A DNA stretch of 64,000 bases from Fulvivirga imtechensis AK7. Lineage in GTDB: Bacteria; Bacteroidota; Bacteroidia; Cytophagales; Cyclobacteriaceae. The translations under genes were made by a program, and so were the position numbers. Shown here piece by piece: positions 7,956 through 19,837 of this stretch. Within the stretch, counting starts at the first letter, position 1. Each line of letters begins with the position of its first letter. Location of the stretch: NCBI RefSeq assembly GCF_000331535.1, contig NZ_AMZN01000069.1, forward strand, positions 1 through 64,000, read 5' to 3'. Below the pieces are notes generated by a model. That model had not been told where the DNA came from. It saw only the letters and a program-made list of their open reading frames with translations, and did not search any database.

Positions 7956-8396
7956 ATGGCTAAGGAAATTAGTGGATACTTGAAGTTGCAGATCAGAGGA
8001 GGCGCAGCAAACCCTTCTCCTCCCGTAGGTCCCGCATTAGGTTCTAAGGGACTTAACATCATGGACTTCTGCAAGCAGTTTAATGCTAGAACGCAAGAGA
8101 AACAGGGTCAGGTGTTGCCTGTATTAATTACAATCTATACTGATAAGTCTTTTGACTTTGTAATTAAAACTCCTCCTGCTGCTGTGATGCTGCTGGAAGC
8201 TTCTAAGAAAAAGAGCGGTTCTGCGGAGCCAAACAGGAACAAGATCGGTAGCGTTACCTGGGATCAGGTCAAAACTATTGCTGAGACTAAAATGCCCGAC
8301 CTGAATGCCTTTAAAGTAGAATCTGCAATGAAAATGGTTGCTGGTACAGCCAGAAGTATGGGTATAAAAGTTACAGGAACAGCTCCTTGGGAGTAA
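7956..8396 (+). CDS. rplK: 50S ribosomal protein L11
   Basis: L11 forms the GTPase-associated centre with 23S rRNA and L10-L12. The 146-residue product begins [29 protein letters not shown], the standard N-terminal domain with its Pro-rich strand. It ends with the rRNA-binding C-terminal domain (KMPDLNA, then [12 protein letters not shown]). It is close-packed in the secE-nusG-rplKAJL operon. Confidence 0.97.
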   Translation: MAKEISGYLKLQIRGGAANPSPPVGPALGSKGLNIMDFCKQFNARTQEKQGQVLPVLITIYTDKSFDFVIKTPPAAVMLLEASKKKSGSAEPNRNKIGSVTWDQVKTIAETKMPDLNAFKVESAMKMVAGTARSMGIKVTGTAPWE

Positions 8397-8408
8397 AATT
8401 TGAAGCAA

Positions 8409-9113
8409 ATGGGAAAACTGACAAAAAATCAGAAAGCGGCAAAGGCCAAAGTGGATAATCTTAAAGAATATTCTCTTGATGATGCTGCTAATCTTTTGAA
8501 AGAGATCACTTTCACTAAATTCGATGCTTCTGTTGATTTGGACATTCGTTTGGGTGTTGATCCTAAGAAAGCTGATCAGATGGTAAGAGGTGTGGTTACA
8601 TTGCCTCACGGAACTGGTAAAGATCTTAAAGTGTTGGTACTTTGTACCCCTGACAAAGAGCAGGAAGCTAAAGATGCCGGTGCTGACTATGTAGGTCTTG
8701 ACGACTACATTAAGAAAATTGAAGAGGGCTGGACTGATATTGATGTTATCATTACCATGCCTACAGTAATGGCCAAGGTAGGTAGATTAGGTAGAGTGTT
8801 AGGACCTCGTGGTCTTATGCCTAACCCTAAGTCGGGTACCGTTACTTTGGAGGTAGGAAAAGCGGTAAAAGATATCAAAGCCGGTAAAATAGACTTTAAA
8901 GTTGATAAATTCGGGATCATTCACGTAAGTGTTGGAAAAGCGTCATTTACCCCTGACAAGATCAAGGATAACGTGCAGGAGATGATCCAGACCATATCTA
9001 AACTTAAGCCTGCTTCAGCGAAGGGTACGTACTTCAAAAGTATCAATATCTCTACTACAATGAGCCCTTCAATAACTATTGATAAAAACTCAATTTCAGG
9101 ATTAAAATCATGA
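8409..9113 (+). CDS. rplA: 50S ribosomal protein L1
   Basis: L1 binds the mobile L1 stalk of 23S rRNA and often represses its own operon's translation. The protein shows [25 protein letters not shown], then [23 protein letters not shown] near 125-147, the most conserved L1 block. I chose the ATG at 8409, which gives [14 protein letters not shown], the usual N-terminus. A TTG at 8400 would add only three residues. It overlaps rplJ by 4 bp (ATGA). Confidence 0.96.
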   Translation: MGKLTKNQKAAKAKVDNLKEYSLDDAANLLKEITFTKFDASVDLDIRLGVDPKKADQMVRGVVTLPHGTGKDLKVLVLCTPDKEQEAKDAGADYVGLDDYIKKIEEGWTDIDVIITMPTVMAKVGRLGRVLGPRGLMPNPKSGTVTLEVGKAVKDIKAGKIDFKVDKFGIIHVSVGKASFTPDKIKDNVQEMIQTISKLKPASAKGTYFKSINISTTMSPSITIDKNSISGLKS

Positions 9114-9634
9114 CAAGGCAAGAAAAAGCAAATATAATAGAGGCGCTGACCGAGAAGTTTAATAACAATCCGCACTTTTATATTACGGATGCTTCTGGCC
9201 TGTCAGTAGCCCAGGTAAACGCTTTCAGAAAAGTATGTTACGACAGAGGCGTAGAATATGGCGTGTACAAAAACACATTGATCAAGAAAGCACTTAGCAA
9301 TGTAGATGGCGATTTCTCTGCTCTTGATGAGTCATTGAAAGGATTCTCCGGAGTGGTTTTCTCAAACGAGACGGCTAATCTGCCTGCTAAAGTGATCACA
9401 GAATACAGAAAAAAACAAGGTGCCAAAAAACCTTTGTTAAAGGCTGCTTCCATAGATAAAGATTTCTTCATTGGCGAGGAAAATCTGAAAATGTTGAGCG
9501 AACTCAAATCTAAGAATGAGCTCATTGGTGATGTTATCGCACTTCTTCAGTCACCTGCTAAGAATGTACTTTCAGCTCTTCAGAGTGGAAAACATACTAT
9601 CGGTGGCCTGGTGAAGGCGCTGGCTGAGCGATAA
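9110..9634 (+). CDS. rplJ: 50S ribosomal protein L10
   Basis: L10 anchors the L7/L12 dimers to the ribosomal stalk. The 174-residue product has the N-terminal rRNA-binding region ([37 protein letters not shown], about residues 26-62). A C-terminal helix ([27 protein letters not shown]) would bind L12. It overlaps rplA by 4 bp, implying translational coupling. There is no long leader before it, unlike the enterobacterial L10 leader. Confidence 0.96.
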   Translation: MTRQEKANIIEALTEKFNNNPHFYITDASGLSVAQVNAFRKVCYDRGVEYGVYKNTLIKKALSNVDGDFSALDESLKGFSGVVFSNETANLPAKVITEYRKKQGAKKPLLKAASIDKDFFIGEENLKMLSELKSKNELIGDVIALLQSPAKNVLSALQSGKHTIGGLVKALAER

Positions 9635-9682
9635 AATGAATTTAAAGTAACAAAAGAATAATTGACTAAATAAGAATAAAAA

Positions 9683-10063
9683 ATGGCAGACGTTAAAGCA
9701 CTTGGAGATCAACTAGTTGAACTTACAGTAAAAGAAGTAAATGAGCTAGCAGAATATTTGAAAGAAACGCACGGCATTGAGCCTGCGGCTGCTGCGGCTG
9801 TTGCTGTTGCTGCACCTGCAGCCGGTGACGGTGGTGAAGCTGGAGCTGAAAAAACAGAATTTGATGTGATCCTTAAGTCACCAGGTGGAGCTAAATTAGC
9901 AATCGTTAAATTAGTGAAAGAACTTACTGGACTTGGACTTAAAGAAGCTAAAGAAGTGGTAGACGGAGCACCTAAAGCTATCAAAGAAGGTGTGTCTAAA
10001 GACGAAGCTGAAGGTCTTAAGAAGCAGCTTGAAGAAGCTGGGGCCGAAGTTGAGTTGAAGTAA
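9683..10063 (+). CDS. rplL: 50S ribosomal protein L7/L12
   Basis: L7/L12 is the multi-copy stalk protein that recruits translation GTPases. The 126-residue product has the N-terminal dimerisation helix pair and an Ala/Gly-rich hinge ([20 protein letters not shown], about residues 35-55). The C-terminal globular domain shows [20 protein letters not shown] and the factor-binding [21 protein letters not shown]. It closes the rpl group; a hairpin with a short T-run follows before rpoB. Confidence 0.97.
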   Translation: MADVKALGDQLVELTVKEVNELAEYLKETHGIEPAAAAAVAVAAPAAGDGGEAGAEKTEFDVILKSPGGAKLAIVKLVKELTGLGLKEAKEVVDGAPKAIKEGVSKDEAEGLKKQLEEAGAEVELK

Positions 10064-10102
10064 CCCTTGGCGACATATTATTGCTCGTCTAACAATAAGT
10101 TA

Positions 10103-10130
10103 GGCCCCGGTAAACAAATCGGGGTCTTTT
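10103..10130 (+). terminator. Hairpin with short T-run between rplL and rpoB
   Basis: GGCCCCG (10103-10109) pairs with CGGGGTC (10120-10126), with one G-T at the stem base, and is followed by TTTT. Position and strength suggest a partial terminator (attenuator) that lowers rpo relative to rpl transcription, as known at this junction in enterobacteria. That role is an inference here. Confidence 0.6.
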
Positions 10131-10223
10131 GCTGTTTGTAGATACTTTACAAACAGTCTATTTCCGGGCCGTCAGACGACTTTCGGCCATTTACAACATC
10201 TTGTAATTTAAATTTTTAAAGCC

Positions 10224-13200
10224 TTGGCTACTAAAAAAGATAACTCAAGAATCAGTTTTTCATCTATTAAGAAAGTAATAGATTATCCCGATTTCCTTGA
10301 TATACAACTTCAGTCTTTCAAGGACTTTTTTCAGTTGGAAACTCCTGCCGAAAAAAGGCAACAAGAAGGACTATTCAAAGTATTTTCTGAAAATTTTCCG
10401 ATCACGGATTCCAGAGAAAACTTTGTGTTGGAGTTTATTGATTACATAGTTGATCCTCCCAAATATTCAGTTGACGAGAGTATTGACAGAGGACTCACCT
10501 ATTCAGTGCCTTTGAAAGCAAAACTTAAACTGACCTGTAATGACGAAGACAATGAAGACTTCGAAACTATAGAGCAGGAGGTTTTCCTGGGCAATATACC
10601 TTATATGACGAAGAAAGGCTCATTCGTGATCAATGGTGCTGAGCGTGTTATCGTTTCCCAGCTTCACAGATCACCGGGCGTATTCTTCGCTCAAAGCAAG
10701 CATACTAACGGTACAAAGCTTTACTCTGCCAGAATTATTCCTTTCAAGGGATCATGGATTGAATTTGCTACCGATGTAAACAATGTAATGTATGCTTATA
10801 TCGATAGAAAGAAGAAATTCCCTGTAACAACTTTGCTTCGTGCAATAGGTTATGGAAGCGATAAAGATATATTAGACCTCTTTGGGCTTTCCGAAGAAGT
10901 AAAGGCTACCAAAAAGGACCTTAAGAATGCTGCAGGTAGAAAACTGGCAGCAAGAGTACTGAAAACCTGGACTGAAGATTTCGTGGATGAAGATACGGGA
11001 GAGGTGGTGTCAATTGACAGAAACGAAGTACTCCTTGAAAGAGATCATATTCTTACTGAAGAGGATATTGATACTATTGTAGAATCCGGATCTAAGTCAA
11101 TAATCCTTCACAGGGAAGATGTAAACGTTACGGATTATACCATTATATTCAATACCCTTGCTAAAGACAACTCTAACTCTGAAAAAGAGGCGGTGGAGCA
11201 AATTTACCGTCAGTTGAGAAATACCGAGGCACCGGATGAGCAAACGGCAAGAGATATTATCCAAAGCTTGTTCTTCAGTGAAAAGAGATACGATCTTGGT
11301 GAAGTTGGTAGATACAGAATAAACAAGAAGTTAGGTCTTGATATCGACTCTGACCAGAGGGTATTGACTACCGAAGATATTATCCTGATCGTGAAATATC
11401 TGATCGGTTTGATCAACTCCAAAGCTGTAGTGGATGATATCGACCACTTGAGTAACAGAAGGGTAAGGACAGTTGGTGAGCAGTTGTACACCCAGTTTGG
11501 TGTGGGACTTGCCAGAATGGCCAGAACGATCAAAGAAAGAATGAACGTTAGAGATAACGAAGACTTTAAGCCTGTTGACCTGATCAACGCGCGTACGTTG
11601 TCTTCTGTGATCAACTCATTCTTCGGCACCAACCAGTTGTCACAGTTTATGGATCAGACCAACCCTCTTGCGGAGATTACTCACAAGAGAAGGATGTCAG
11701 CCCTGGGGCCTGGCGGTCTTTCAAGAGAAAGAGCAGGTTTCGAGGTGCGTGACGTTCACTATACACACTACGGCAGACTTTGTACCATTGAAACTCCTGA
11801 AGGTCCGAACATCGGACTAATATCTTCTCTTTGCGTGCATGCCAAGGTGAACAACATGGGATTCATCGAAACACCATACAGAGAGGTAAACAGTGGTAAA
11901 GTGGTAATGACCGGTGATGTGAAGTACCTCACAGCAGAAGAGGAGGATACTCATAACATCGCTCAGGCCAACGCTCCATTGAAAGATAGCGGAGAGTTCA
12001 TTAACGAAAGAGTAAAAGCTCGTTTTGAAGGTGACTTCCCTGTAGTAGAGCCTGGTGAAGTAAGGTATATGGACGTGGCGCCTAACCAGATCGTTTCTGT
12101 AGCGGCCTCACTTATTCCATTCCTTGAGCATGACGATGCTAACCGTGCCCTGATGGGTTCAAACATGCAACGTCAGGCAGTGCCTTTGATGAAGCCTGAG
12201 GCTCCTATTGTTGGTACTGGCCTTGAAGGCAGGGTGGCCCTTGATTCAAGAGCGTTGATCCTTGCAGAAGGTGACGGTGTGGTTGAATTCGTAGATGCGA
12301 AAAAGATCGTTGTGAAATATGATATGAATGAGGATGATATCCTCATCAATTTTGATGACGATTTCAGAACGTATAACCTGATCAAGTTCCGAAGAACTAA
12401 CCAGGATACTTGCATTAACCTTACTCCTATTGTTAAAAAAGGAGAAAGGGTACTGAAGGGACAGCCACTGGTGGAAGGCTATGCCACTGAGGGTGGAGAA
12501 CTGGCGCTTGGAAGAAACCTGAGAGTGGCATACATGCCCTGGCAGGGTTACAACTTCGAGGATGCCATTGTAATCTCTGAAAAAGTGGTACGCGATGATA
12601 TCTATACTTCAATCCATATCGATGAGTATGAGCTTGAAGTAAGAGATACAAAACGTGGTGAGGAAGAATTGACTTCTGAGATACCTAACGTTAGCGAAGA
12701 GGCTGTGAAACACCTTGACGAAAACGGTATCATCAGAATTGGAGCAGAGGTAAAAGAAGGTGACATCCTGATCGGTAAGATTACACCTAAGGGAGAAACA
12801 GACCCCACTCCGGAGGAAAAGCTGCTTAGGGCGATCTTCGGTGATAAAGCCGGTGATGTGAAGGATGCTTCTATGAAAGCGCCACCATCTTTAAGGGGTG
12901 TAGTTATCGATACAAAGCTGTTCTCAAGGCCTAAGAAAGACAAAGAACTAAGAGCTAAGTCTAAGAAGGAAGTGGAGATCCTTAAAAACAAATACAGCAA
13001 GGAACTATTGGCTTTGAGGTCTCGAATGATCGAAAAGTTGACTCAGCTTCTTGATGGACAGACAAGCCAGGGGATCAAACACAAATTTGGTGATGAACTG
13101 ATCAGCAAAGGCGTGAAATTCAATGCTAAGAACATTGAGCAGAATCTGTTCCCTGAAAAGAACATATATAAAGATGAAAGCACATACAATGTGCCGGAAG

Positions 13201-14096
13201 AGGTAAACCTCGTTTCTGATGTTATTCTGGACAACTGGACGGCAGATGAAAGAGTAAACGACTTGGTGTTCAAGCTGGTGAAAAGCTACAACATTAAACG
13301 TAATGAAATCTCAGGTGAATTCAAGAGAGAAAGATTTACATTAGAAGTAGGTGATGAATTGCCCGCGGGGATTGTACAATTAGCTAAGGTTTATATCGCC
13401 AAGAAGAGAAAACTAAAAGTAGGTGATAAAATGGCAGGTCGACATGGTAACAAAGGTGTTGTTGCCAAGATCGTAAGAGAGGAGGATATGCCTTTCCTTG
13501 AAGACGGAACGCCTGTTGACATTTGCTTGAACCCACTCGGGGTACCTTCAAGGATGAACCTTGGACAGATCTACGAGACCGTGTTAGGCTGGGCAGGATT
13601 AAAGCTTGGCAGACGTTATGCAACGCCAATTTTCGATGGCGCTTCTATGGAGGAAGTGGCTAATGAATTGGCCGAAGCAGGACTCCCGGAGTATGGAAGA
13701 GCTTATTTGCATGATGGTCTCACCGGACAGCGATTCGATCAGCCGGTAACAGTCGGTATAGCTTATATGCTTAAGCTGGGGCACTTGGTAGACGATAAGA
13801 TGCACGCCAGATCTATCGGACCTTACTCACTCATCACGCAGCAGCCTCTTGGTGGTAAAGCACAATTCGGAGGTCAGCGATTCGGAGAGATGGAGGTTTG
13901 GGCGCTTGAGGCGTTTGGAGCATCTCATGTCCTTCAGGAAATACTTACTATTAAGTCGGATGACGTAATAGGAAGAGCGAAAGCTTATGAAGCGATCGTA
14001 AAAGGCGAGAATATGAAGAAGCCTAATATTCCTGAATCGTTCAATGTATTGGTACACGAGCTTCGTGGTCTTGCATTGGAAATTACTTTAGACTAA
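10224..14096 (+). CDS. rpoB: DNA-directed RNA polymerase subunit beta
   Basis: This is the RNA polymerase beta subunit, which forms the catalytic cleft with beta-prime. The 1,290-residue product is full length. The rifampicin-binding region reads [44 protein letters not shown] in consecutive blocks near residues 475-515, with no classical resistance change. Also visible are the [12 protein letters not shown] and [14 protein letters not shown] blocks and the C-terminal [25 protein letters not shown] clamp segment. The start is a TTG at 10224 (product [12 protein letters not shown]), since no upstream in-frame ATG fits. rpoC follows after 63 bp. Confidence 0.97.
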   Translation: MATKKDNSRISFSSIKKVIDYPDFLDIQLQSFKDFFQLETPAEKRQQEGLFKVFSENFPITDSRENFVLEFIDYIVDPPKYSVDESIDRGLTYSVPLKAKLKLTCNDEDNEDFETIEQEVFLGNIPYMTKKGSFVINGAERVIVSQLHRSPGVFFAQSKHTNGTKLYSARIIPFKGSWIEFATDVNNVMYAYIDRKKKFPVTTLLRAIGYGSDKDILDLFGLSEEVKATKKDLKNAAGRKLAARVLKTWTEDFVDEDTGEVVSIDRNEVLLERDHILTEEDIDTIVESGSKSIILHREDVNVTDYTIIFNTLAKDNSNSEKEAVEQIYRQLRNTEAPDEQTARDIIQSLFFSEKRYDLGEVGRYRINKKLGLDIDSDQRVLTTEDIILIVKYLIGLINSKAVVDDIDHLSNRRVRTVGEQLYTQFGVGLARMARTIKERMNVRDNEDFKPVDLINARTLSSVINSFFGTNQLSQFMDQTNPLAEITHKRRMSALGPGGLSRERAGFEVRDVHYTHYGRLCTIETPEGPNIGLISSLCVHAKVNNMGFIETPYREVNSGKVVMTGDVKYLTAEEEDTHNIAQANAPLKDSGEFINERVKARFEGDFPVVEPGEVRYMDVAPNQIVSVAASLIPFLEHDDANRALMGSNMQRQAVPLMKPEAPIVGTGLEGRVALDSRALILAEGDGVVEFVDAKKIVVKYDMNEDDILINFDDDFRTYNLIKFRRTNQDTCINLTPIVKKGERVLKGQPLVEGYATEGGELALGRNLRVAYMPWQGYNFEDAIVISEKVVRDDIYTSIHIDEYELEVRDTKRGEEELTSEIPNVSEEAVKHLDENGIIRIGAEVKEGDILIGKITPKGETDPTPEEKLLRAIFGDKAGDVKDASMKAPPSLRGVVIDTKLFSRPKKDKELRAKSKKEVEILKNKYSKELLALRSRMIEKLTQLLDGQTSQGIKHKFGDELISKGVKFNAKNIEQNLFPEKNIYKDESTYNVPEEVNLVSDVILDNWTADERVNDLVFKLVKSYNIKRNEISGEFKRERFTLEVGDELPAGIVQLAKVYIAKKRKLKVGDKMAGRHGNKGVVAKIVREEDMPFLEDGTPVDICLNPLGVPSRMNLGQIYETVLGWAGLKLGRRYATPIFDGASMEEVANELAEAGLPEYGRAYLHDGLTGQRFDQPVTVGIAYMLKLGHLVDDKMHARSIGPYSLITQQPLGGKAQFGGQRFGEMEVWALEAFGASHVLQEILTIKSDDVIGRAKAYEAIVKGENMKKPNIPESFNVLVHELRGLALEITLD

Positions 14097-14109
14097 TAAT
14101 AAAATATTC

Positions 14110-14137
14110 TGATCGGGAGGCACTGACCTCCTGATCA
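14110..14137 (+). promoter_or_regulatory. Hairpin in the rpoB-rpoC gap
   Basis: TGATCGGGAGG (14110-14120) and CCTCCTGATCA (14127-14137) form an 11-bp stem with one G-U pair and a 6-nt loop. No T-run follows, so it is not a standard terminator. It may be an RNA-processing or stability element. Confidence 0.5.
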
Positions 14138-14159
14138 TTAGACATTAAATAATCAAACT

Positions 14160-17100
14160 ATGTCGTTCAGAAAGAATAAAAAGTTAAACAACGATTTTTC
14201 TAAGGTTACCATTAGCCTGGCTTCGCCCGAGTCTATTCTTGAAAGCTCCCATGGTGAAGTTACGCAACCGGAAACCATTAACTACAGGACATACAAACCT
14301 GAAATGGGTGGATTATTCTGCGAAAGAATTTTTGGTCCTGTTAAGGATTGGGAATGTCATTGTGGTAAATATAAAAGGATCAGATATAAAGGTATTATCT
14401 GTGACAGATGTGGTGTTGAGGTTACTGAAAAGAAAGTAAGACGAGAGAGAATGGGCCATATTGAACTGGTGGTGCCCGTAGCTCATATCTGGTATTTTAA
14501 ATCGCTGCCTAACAAAATAGGATATCTTCTGGGCTTGCCTACTAAAAAGCTAGACCAGATTATCTACTACGAGAGATATGTGGTTATCCAACCTGGTGTT
14601 AAGGAAGAAGATGGCTTGGCCATGATGGACTTCCTTACCGAGGATGAATACCTGGATATCGTAGATAAGATGCCTAGAGAAAACCACCTGCTTGATGATG
14701 ATGATCCTAACAAGTTCATCGCAAAAATGGGAGCAGAGGCATTGGAAATGCTATTAGCAAGAATTGATCTGGATACACTTTCATACGATCTGAGACATCA
14801 GGCGGCCACTGATACTTCTCAGCAGAGAAAGGCAGAGGCATTGAAAAGACTGAAAGTGGTTGAGGCATTCAGAGAAGCAAGAACCAGAATCGAAAATCGT
14901 CCTGAGTGGATGGTGATCAGAATGGTGCCTGTAATTCCACCTGAATTGAGGCCACTGGTACCACTTGATGGCGGTCGATTTGCTACTTCTGACCTTAACG
15001 ACCTTTACAGAAGAGTAATTATCAGAAATAACCGTCTGAAAAGACTTATTGATATTAAAGCTCCTGAAGTAATTCTACGAAACGAGAAGAGAATGCTTCA
15101 GGAAGCAGTGGATTCACTGTTTGATAACTCTAGAAAAGTGAATGCAGTGAGATCGGATGGAAACAGAGCTTTGAAATCTTTAAGTGACATGCTTAAAGGT
15201 AAGCAAGGTCGATTCCGTCAAAACCTGTTGGGTAAAAGGGTTGACTACTCCGGCCGTTCTGTGATCGTAGTTGGTCCGGAGCTGAAACTGCATGAGTGTG
15301 GTCTGCCTAAAGATATGGCAGCAGAGCTTTTCAAACCTTTTATCATCAGAAAGCTGATCGAAAGAGGAATTGTAAAAACAGTGAAGTCAGCCAAGAAAAT
15401 TGTAGATAGAAAAGATCCCGTAGTTTGGGATATCCTTGAAAATGTTTTGAAAGGACACCCTGTAATGCTTAACCGGGCTCCGACACTTCACAGACTGGGT
15501 ATCCAGGCCTTCCAGCCTAAGCTGATAGAAGGTAAGGCTATCCAGTTGCACCCGCTGGTATGTACTGCATTTAACGCTGACTTTGACGGTGACCAGATGG
15601 CGGTACACGTACCGCTTGGTCAGGAGGCTGTTCTGGAAGCTTCACTGTTGATGCTTTCATCGCACAACATTCTGAACCCTGCCAATGGTGCCCCTATTAC
15701 CGTACCTTCTCAGGATATGGTACTGGGACTTTACTATGTAACAAAAGGTAGAAGAGGAACCGAGGATCATCCTGTAAAAGGTGAAGGTATGATGTTCTAC
15801 AGTGCAGAGGAAGTGATCATTGCCATCAATGAAGGAGTACTTTCCAAGCACGCTTACATCAAAGTGAGAACAAAGGTTCGAAATGAAAAAGGCGAGCTTG
15901 AAAACAAAGTGATAGAGACTGTTGCAGGTAGAGTGTTGTTTAACCAGCACGTTCCTGAAGAGGTAGGTTTCGTTGATGAACTGTTGACGAAGAAAAAGCT
16001 GCAGCAGATCATTTCGGATGTGTTTAAAATATCAGGAATGGCCCGTACTGCGCATTTCCTTGACGATATTAAAGATCTTGGGTTCCAAATGGCCTATAAA
16101 GGTGGTCTTTCAATGGGACTGAACGATGTGGCTATTCCACCGGAAAAGGAAGTGTTGGTAGCTCAGGCTAAGGAAGAAGTGGATGCCGTATGGAACAACT
16201 ACCTGATGGGTCTTATCACCGATAACGAAAGATATAACCAGGTGATCGATATCTGGACCAGGATCAATACTCAGTTGACCAATACGCTGATGACGAAACT
16301 GGCCGAAGATGATCAGGGTTTCAACTCCATCTATATGATGATGCACTCCGGTGCGAGGGGTTCCAGGGAGCAGATCCGTCAGTTGGGAGGTATGAGAGGT
16401 CTGATGGCTAAGCCACAAAAGAATCTTGCGGGCTCTGTTGGTGCAATTATTGAAAACCCTATCCTTTCAAACTTTAAAGAAGGACTGGACGTAATCGAGT
16501 ACTTTATCTCAACACACGGTGCACGTAAAGGTCTGGCAGATACCGCTTTGAAAACTGCGGATGCCGGTTACCTGACCAGAAGGCTTGTAGACGTAGCACA
16601 AGACCTTGTGATCACTGAAGATGATTGCGGTACTTTAAGAGGACTTACAGTTACGGCTTTAAAAGACAATGAGGATATCGTTGAGCCACTATCTGAGAGA
16701 ATATTAGGACGTGTATCTGTACACGACATATATGATCCTATCACAGATGAGCTTATTTGTGAATCTGGTGATGAGATCACAGAAGAGATTGCCAAGGCGA
16801 TTGATGAGACAGCCATAGAAGAAGTGGAGATCAGATCGCTTCTTACTTGTGAGACTAAGCTCGGTGGTTGCGCTAAATGCTATGGCCGCAACCTGGCTAC
16901 AGGTAGAATGGTACATGCCGGAGAGGCTGTTGGTGTTATTGCTGCCCAGTCTATCGGTGAACCAGGTACGCAGCTTACGTTGAGAACTTTCCACGTTGGG
17001 GGTACTGCTTCTAACATTGCCGTTGATGCTAACATTAAGGCTAAATTTGAAGGTATCATTGAGTTCGAAGGAATTAGAACCATTAAAACTACCAACAAAG

Positions 17101-18467
17101 ATGGTGATAATGTAGAAGTAGTAATGGGCCGTACCGGTGAGATCAAGGTAATCGATGAGAAGAAGAAAACTGTCATGATGACCAACCACGTGCCTTACGG
17201 CTCATTCCTGAAGGTGAAGGATGGTCAAAAGGTAGAAAAAGGCCAGGAACTTGTTTACTGGGATCCTTACAACGCGGTAATCTTGTCTGAATTTGACGGA
17301 ACAATCGAATTTGAGTCTATTATCGAAGGCATTACCTATAAAGAAGAGTCCGATGAGCAAACCGGGCACAGAGAGAAGGTAATTACCGATACAAAAGATA
17401 AAACAAAAAACCCTGCAATCAGGGTAAATACAAAGGATGATGGTAAGTCTTACAATATACCTGTAGGCGCTCACCTTGCAGTAGAGAACGGAGATAAGAT
17501 CAAAGCCGGACAGATTTTGGCTAAAATCCCGAGAACGATGGGTAAGTCGAGAGATATTACCGGGGGTCTTCCACGGGTAACAGAATTATTCGAGGCAAGA
17601 AACCCTTCTAACCCTGCTGTGGTAAGTGAGATCGATGGTGTGGTGACTTACGGAGGTATCAAGCGTGGTAACAGAGAGATCTTTATCGAGTCGAAAGACG
17701 GAATAAAGAAGAGATACCTGGTATCGCTTTCTAAGCACATTCTTGTGCAGGACAATGACTTTGTGAAAGCCGGATATCCTTTATCAGACGGAGCTATTAC
17801 TCCGGCAGACATTCTGTCTATCAAAGGCCCTACTGCCGTGCAGGAATACCTGGTGAATGAAATTCAGGAGGTTTACCGTCTGCAAGGTGTGAAGATCAAC
17901 GATAAGCATATCGAGGCCATTGTGAGTCAGATGATGCAAAAGGTTCAGATCGTAGATCCGGGAGATACCAGCTTCCTTACCAACGAGATCGTGGATAAGT
18001 TTGTCTTCAGCGAAGAAAACGATTCTGTACTTGATAAAAAGGTAGTGACAGATGCCGGTGACTCTGAGAACCTGAAGCCCGGACAGATCGTAACGGCCCG
18101 TGAGTTGAGAGATGAGAACTCTACGTTGAAGCGAAAGGACTTGCAACTTGTAGAGGTTAGAGAAGCCATGCCGGCTGTATCGAAGCCTACCTTGCAGGGT
18201 ATTACTCAGGCTTCGTTGAAAACGGAAAGCTTCTTGTCAGCAGCTTCATTCCAGGAAACTACCAAAGTGTTGAGTGAAGCGGCTATCAGAGGTAAGGCGG
18301 ATCAGTTGCTAGGACTGAAAGAGAACGTAATCGTAGGACACCTCATTCCTGCAGGTACAGGACAGAGAACGTTCAAGGATGTCATCGTTGGATCTCAGGA
18401 AGAGTATAATGAGCTCGTAGCTTCCAAAGAAGAATCAAAGGAAAGAGAATTTCAGGAAGGTAGATAA
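14160..18467 (+). CDS. rpoC: DNA-directed RNA polymerase subunit beta-prime
   Basis: This is the RNA polymerase subunit holding the catalytic magnesium. The 1,435-residue product is complete. The N-terminal zinc site [23 protein letters not shown] is near residue 62. The active-site motif [14 protein letters not shown] lies near 474, the bridge-helix/trigger region [29 protein letters not shown] near 784, and the second zinc site with [11 protein letters not shown] near 898. The Bacteroidota C-terminal part ends in an acidic/basic tail. A DUF3467 gene follows 2 bp later. Confidence 0.98.
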   Translation: MSFRKNKKLNNDFSKVTISLASPESILESSHGEVTQPETINYRTYKPEMGGLFCERIFGPVKDWECHCGKYKRIRYKGIICDRCGVEVTEKKVRRERMGHIELVVPVAHIWYFKSLPNKIGYLLGLPTKKLDQIIYYERYVVIQPGVKEEDGLAMMDFLTEDEYLDIVDKMPRENHLLDDDDPNKFIAKMGAEALEMLLARIDLDTLSYDLRHQAATDTSQQRKAEALKRLKVVEAFREARTRIENRPEWMVIRMVPVIPPELRPLVPLDGGRFATSDLNDLYRRVIIRNNRLKRLIDIKAPEVILRNEKRMLQEAVDSLFDNSRKVNAVRSDGNRALKSLSDMLKGKQGRFRQNLLGKRVDYSGRSVIVVGPELKLHECGLPKDMAAELFKPFIIRKLIERGIVKTVKSAKKIVDRKDPVVWDILENVLKGHPVMLNRAPTLHRLGIQAFQPKLIEGKAIQLHPLVCTAFNADFDGDQMAVHVPLGQEAVLEASLLMLSSHNILNPANGAPITVPSQDMVLGLYYVTKGRRGTEDHPVKGEGMMFYSAEEVIIAINEGVLSKHAYIKVRTKVRNEKGELENKVIETVAGRVLFNQHVPEEVGFVDELLTKKKLQQIISDVFKISGMARTAHFLDDIKDLGFQMAYKGGLSMGLNDVAIPPEKEVLVAQAKEEVDAVWNNYLMGLITDNERYNQVIDIWTRINTQLTNTLMTKLAEDDQGFNSIYMMMHSGARGSREQIRQLGGMRGLMAKPQKNLAGSVGAIIENPILSNFKEGLDVIEYFISTHGARKGLADTALKTADAGYLTRRLVDVAQDLVITEDDCGTLRGLTVTALKDNEDIVEPLSERILGRVSVHDIYDPITDELICESGDEITEEIAKAIDETAIEEVEIRSLLTCETKLGGCAKCYGRNLATGRMVHAGEAVGVIAAQSIGEPGTQLTLRTFHVGGTASNIAVDANIKAKFEGIIEFEGIRTIKTTNKDGDNVEVVMGRTGEIKVIDEKKKTVMMTNHVPYGSFLKVKDGQKVEKGQELVYWDPYNAVILSEFDGTIEFESIIEGITYKEESDEQTGHREKVITDTKDKTKNPAIRVNTKDDGKSYNIPVGAHLAVENGDKIKAGQILAKIPRTMGKSRDITGGLPRVTELFEARNPSNPAVVSEIDGVVTYGGIKRGNREIFIESKDGIKKRYLVSLSKHILVQDNDFVKAGYPLSDGAITPADILSIKGPTAVQEYLVNEIQEVYRLQGVKINDKHIEAIVSQMMQKVQIVDPGDTSFLTNEIVDKFVFSEENDSVLDKKVVTDAGDSENLKPGQIVTARELRDENSTLKRKDLQLVEVREAMPAVSKPTLQGITQASLKTESFLSAASFQETTKVLSEAAIRGKADQLLGLKENVIVGHLIPAGTGQRTFKDVIVGSQEEYNELVASKEESKEREFQEGR

Positions 18468-18469
18468 TT

Positions 18470-18799
18470 ATGGCTGACGATCATAAAGGAAAAAAGGAAA
18501 ATCCGAATCAAATTAACATCGAGTTATCCGAAGAGGTAGCCGAAGGTGTATATTCTAATTTGGCTATGATAGCTCATTCGAATAGCGAGTTCGTGATTGA
18601 CTTTATTCGTCTGATGCCAGGTGTACCGAAAGCAAAGGTGAAGTCCAGGATCGTGATAACTCCTGAACATGCCAAGCGCTTACTGACTGCTTTGAATGAA
18701 AACATTCATAAGTATGAAGAAACCTTTGGTCCTATAAAAAAGACGGAAGAAGCCCCGAAGTTCCCCATCAATTTTGGCGGAACGATGGGTGAAGCATAA
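18470..18799 (+). CDS. DUF3467 family protein
   Basis: The product is a 109-residue protein of unknown function (DUF3467). It shows the family pattern INIELSEEVAEGVYSNLAMIAHSNSEFVIDFIRLMPGVPKAKVKSRIVITPEHAKRLL in consecutive blocks over residues 17-75. Such genes directly follow rpoC in many Bacteroidota, here with a 2-bp gap, which implies co-transcription with RNA polymerase. The fold and length suggest a small soluble dimer, but no function should be assigned. Confidence 0.88.
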   Translation: MADDHKGKKENPNQINIELSEEVAEGVYSNLAMIAHSNSEFVIDFIRLMPGVPKAKVKSRIVITPEHAKRLLTALNENIHKYEETFGPIKKTEEAPKFPINFGGTMGEA

Positions 18800-18846
18800 A
18801 GGATTTTCAACCTGATTTGAAGATCTTTTAAGAAAAATAAAAATCT

Positions 18847-18880
18847 TTCAACCCGGAGTGTAAGCTTCGGGTTGAATTAA
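18847..18880 (+). terminator. Terminator-like hairpin after the rpoBC operon
   Basis: TTCAACCCG (18847-18855) and CGGGTTGAA (18868-18876) form a perfect 9-bp stem with a 12-nt loop. The following TTAATTTATG is only moderately T-rich. Confidence 0.6.
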
Positions 18881-18893
18881 TTTATGTAAAATA

Positions 18894-18925
18894 TTTGATT
18901 AATGTGACTGTTTTTTTTACCTTTG
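18894..18925 (+). promoter_or_regulatory. Promoter for the rpsL-rpsG-fusA-rpsJ operon
   Basis: TTTG (18894-18897), 20 nt and TACCTTTG (18918-18925) match the Bacteroidota consensus. The site is 45 bp ahead of the rpsL ATG. Confidence 0.7.
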
Positions 18926-18970
18926 CAGTCCGAATTTTTAAAAGGGAACAAACTAAAGAAAGAAATATAA

Positions 18971-19345
18971 ATGCCTACTATTCAACAATTGGTAAGAAAG
19001 GGTAGAAAGAAGTTGGTAACAAAATCCAAATCGCCTGCTCTTGATTCATGCCCGCAAAGGCGAGGTGTTTGTACCAGAGTGTACACCACAACACCTAAGA
19101 AGCCTAACTCAGCAATGAGAAAAGTGGCAAGGGTTAGATTAACTAATGGTAAGGAAGTGAACGCTTACATTCCGGGTGAAGGTCACAATTTGCAGGAACA
19201 CTCTATCGTATTGATCAGGGGTGGTAGAGTGAAAGATTTGCCAGGTGTAAGGTATCACATCATCAGAGGTGCATTGGATACTGCTGGTGTTAATGGTAGG
19301 TTGCAAAGAAGGTCTAAATACGGTGCTAAAAGGCCCAAAAAATAA
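18971..19345 (+). CDS. rpsL: 30S ribosomal protein S12
   Basis: S12 lies at the decoding centre and governs accuracy. The 124-residue product is standard: [45 protein letters not shown] (with the streptomycin-sensitive Lys of TPKKPNS), then [32 protein letters not shown]. It is the first gene of the str operon, with its own promoter and a terminator-like hairpin upstream. Confidence 0.98.
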   Translation: MPTIQQLVRKGRKKLVTKSKSPALDSCPQRRGVCTRVYTTTPKKPNSAMRKVARVRLTNGKEVNAYIPGEGHNLQEHSIVLIRGGRVKDLPGVRYHIIRGALDTAGVNGRLQRRSKYGAKRPKK

Positions 19346-19358
19346 ATTCTAGAAGATA

Positions 19359-19826
19359 ATGAGAAAAGCTAAACCAAAGAAAAGATATATTCTGCCGGAT
19401 CCTAAATTTCAGGATACCCTGGTAACGAAGTTTGTGAACTATCTTATGGTTGATGGTAAGAAGAGTATCGCTTATAGCATTTTCTACGAAGCAGTAGCTC
19501 AAGTAGAAAATAAAACCAGCGAGAATGGCTTGGAGACCTGGAAAAAAGCACTGAACAATATTATGCCTTCTGTTGAGGTAAAGAGTAGAAGAGTAGGTGG
19601 GGCTACTTTTCAGGTGCCTATGGAAGTACGTCCTGAAAGGAAGATCACACTGGGTATCAAATGGATGATCAGGTATGCACGTCTTCGTGGTGAAAAAACT
19701 ATGAAGGACAGATTGGCGGGTGAAATTATTGCTGCGTCAAAAGGTGAAGGTGCTGCTGTGAAAAAGAAGGATGATACTCATAGAATGGCAGAAGCAAATA
19801 AGGCATTTTCACACTTTAGATTTTAA
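19359..19826 (+). CDS. rpsG: 30S ribosomal protein S7
   Basis: S7 nucleates assembly of the 30S head and contacts tRNA in the E site. The 155-residue product begins [17 protein letters not shown] and contains the conserved [27 protein letters not shown] block (about residues 68-95). It also has [23 protein letters not shown] near the end. It is spaced 13 bp from rpsL and 11 bp from fusA. Confidence 0.98.
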   Translation: MRKAKPKKRYILPDPKFQDTLVTKFVNYLMVDGKKSIAYSIFYEAVAQVENKTSENGLETWKKALNNIMPSVEVKSRRVGGATFQVPMEVRPERKITLGIKWMIRYARLRGEKTMKDRLAGEIIAASKGEGAAVKKKDDTHRMAEANKAFSHFRF

Positions 19827-19837
19827 TATCTGTAATA

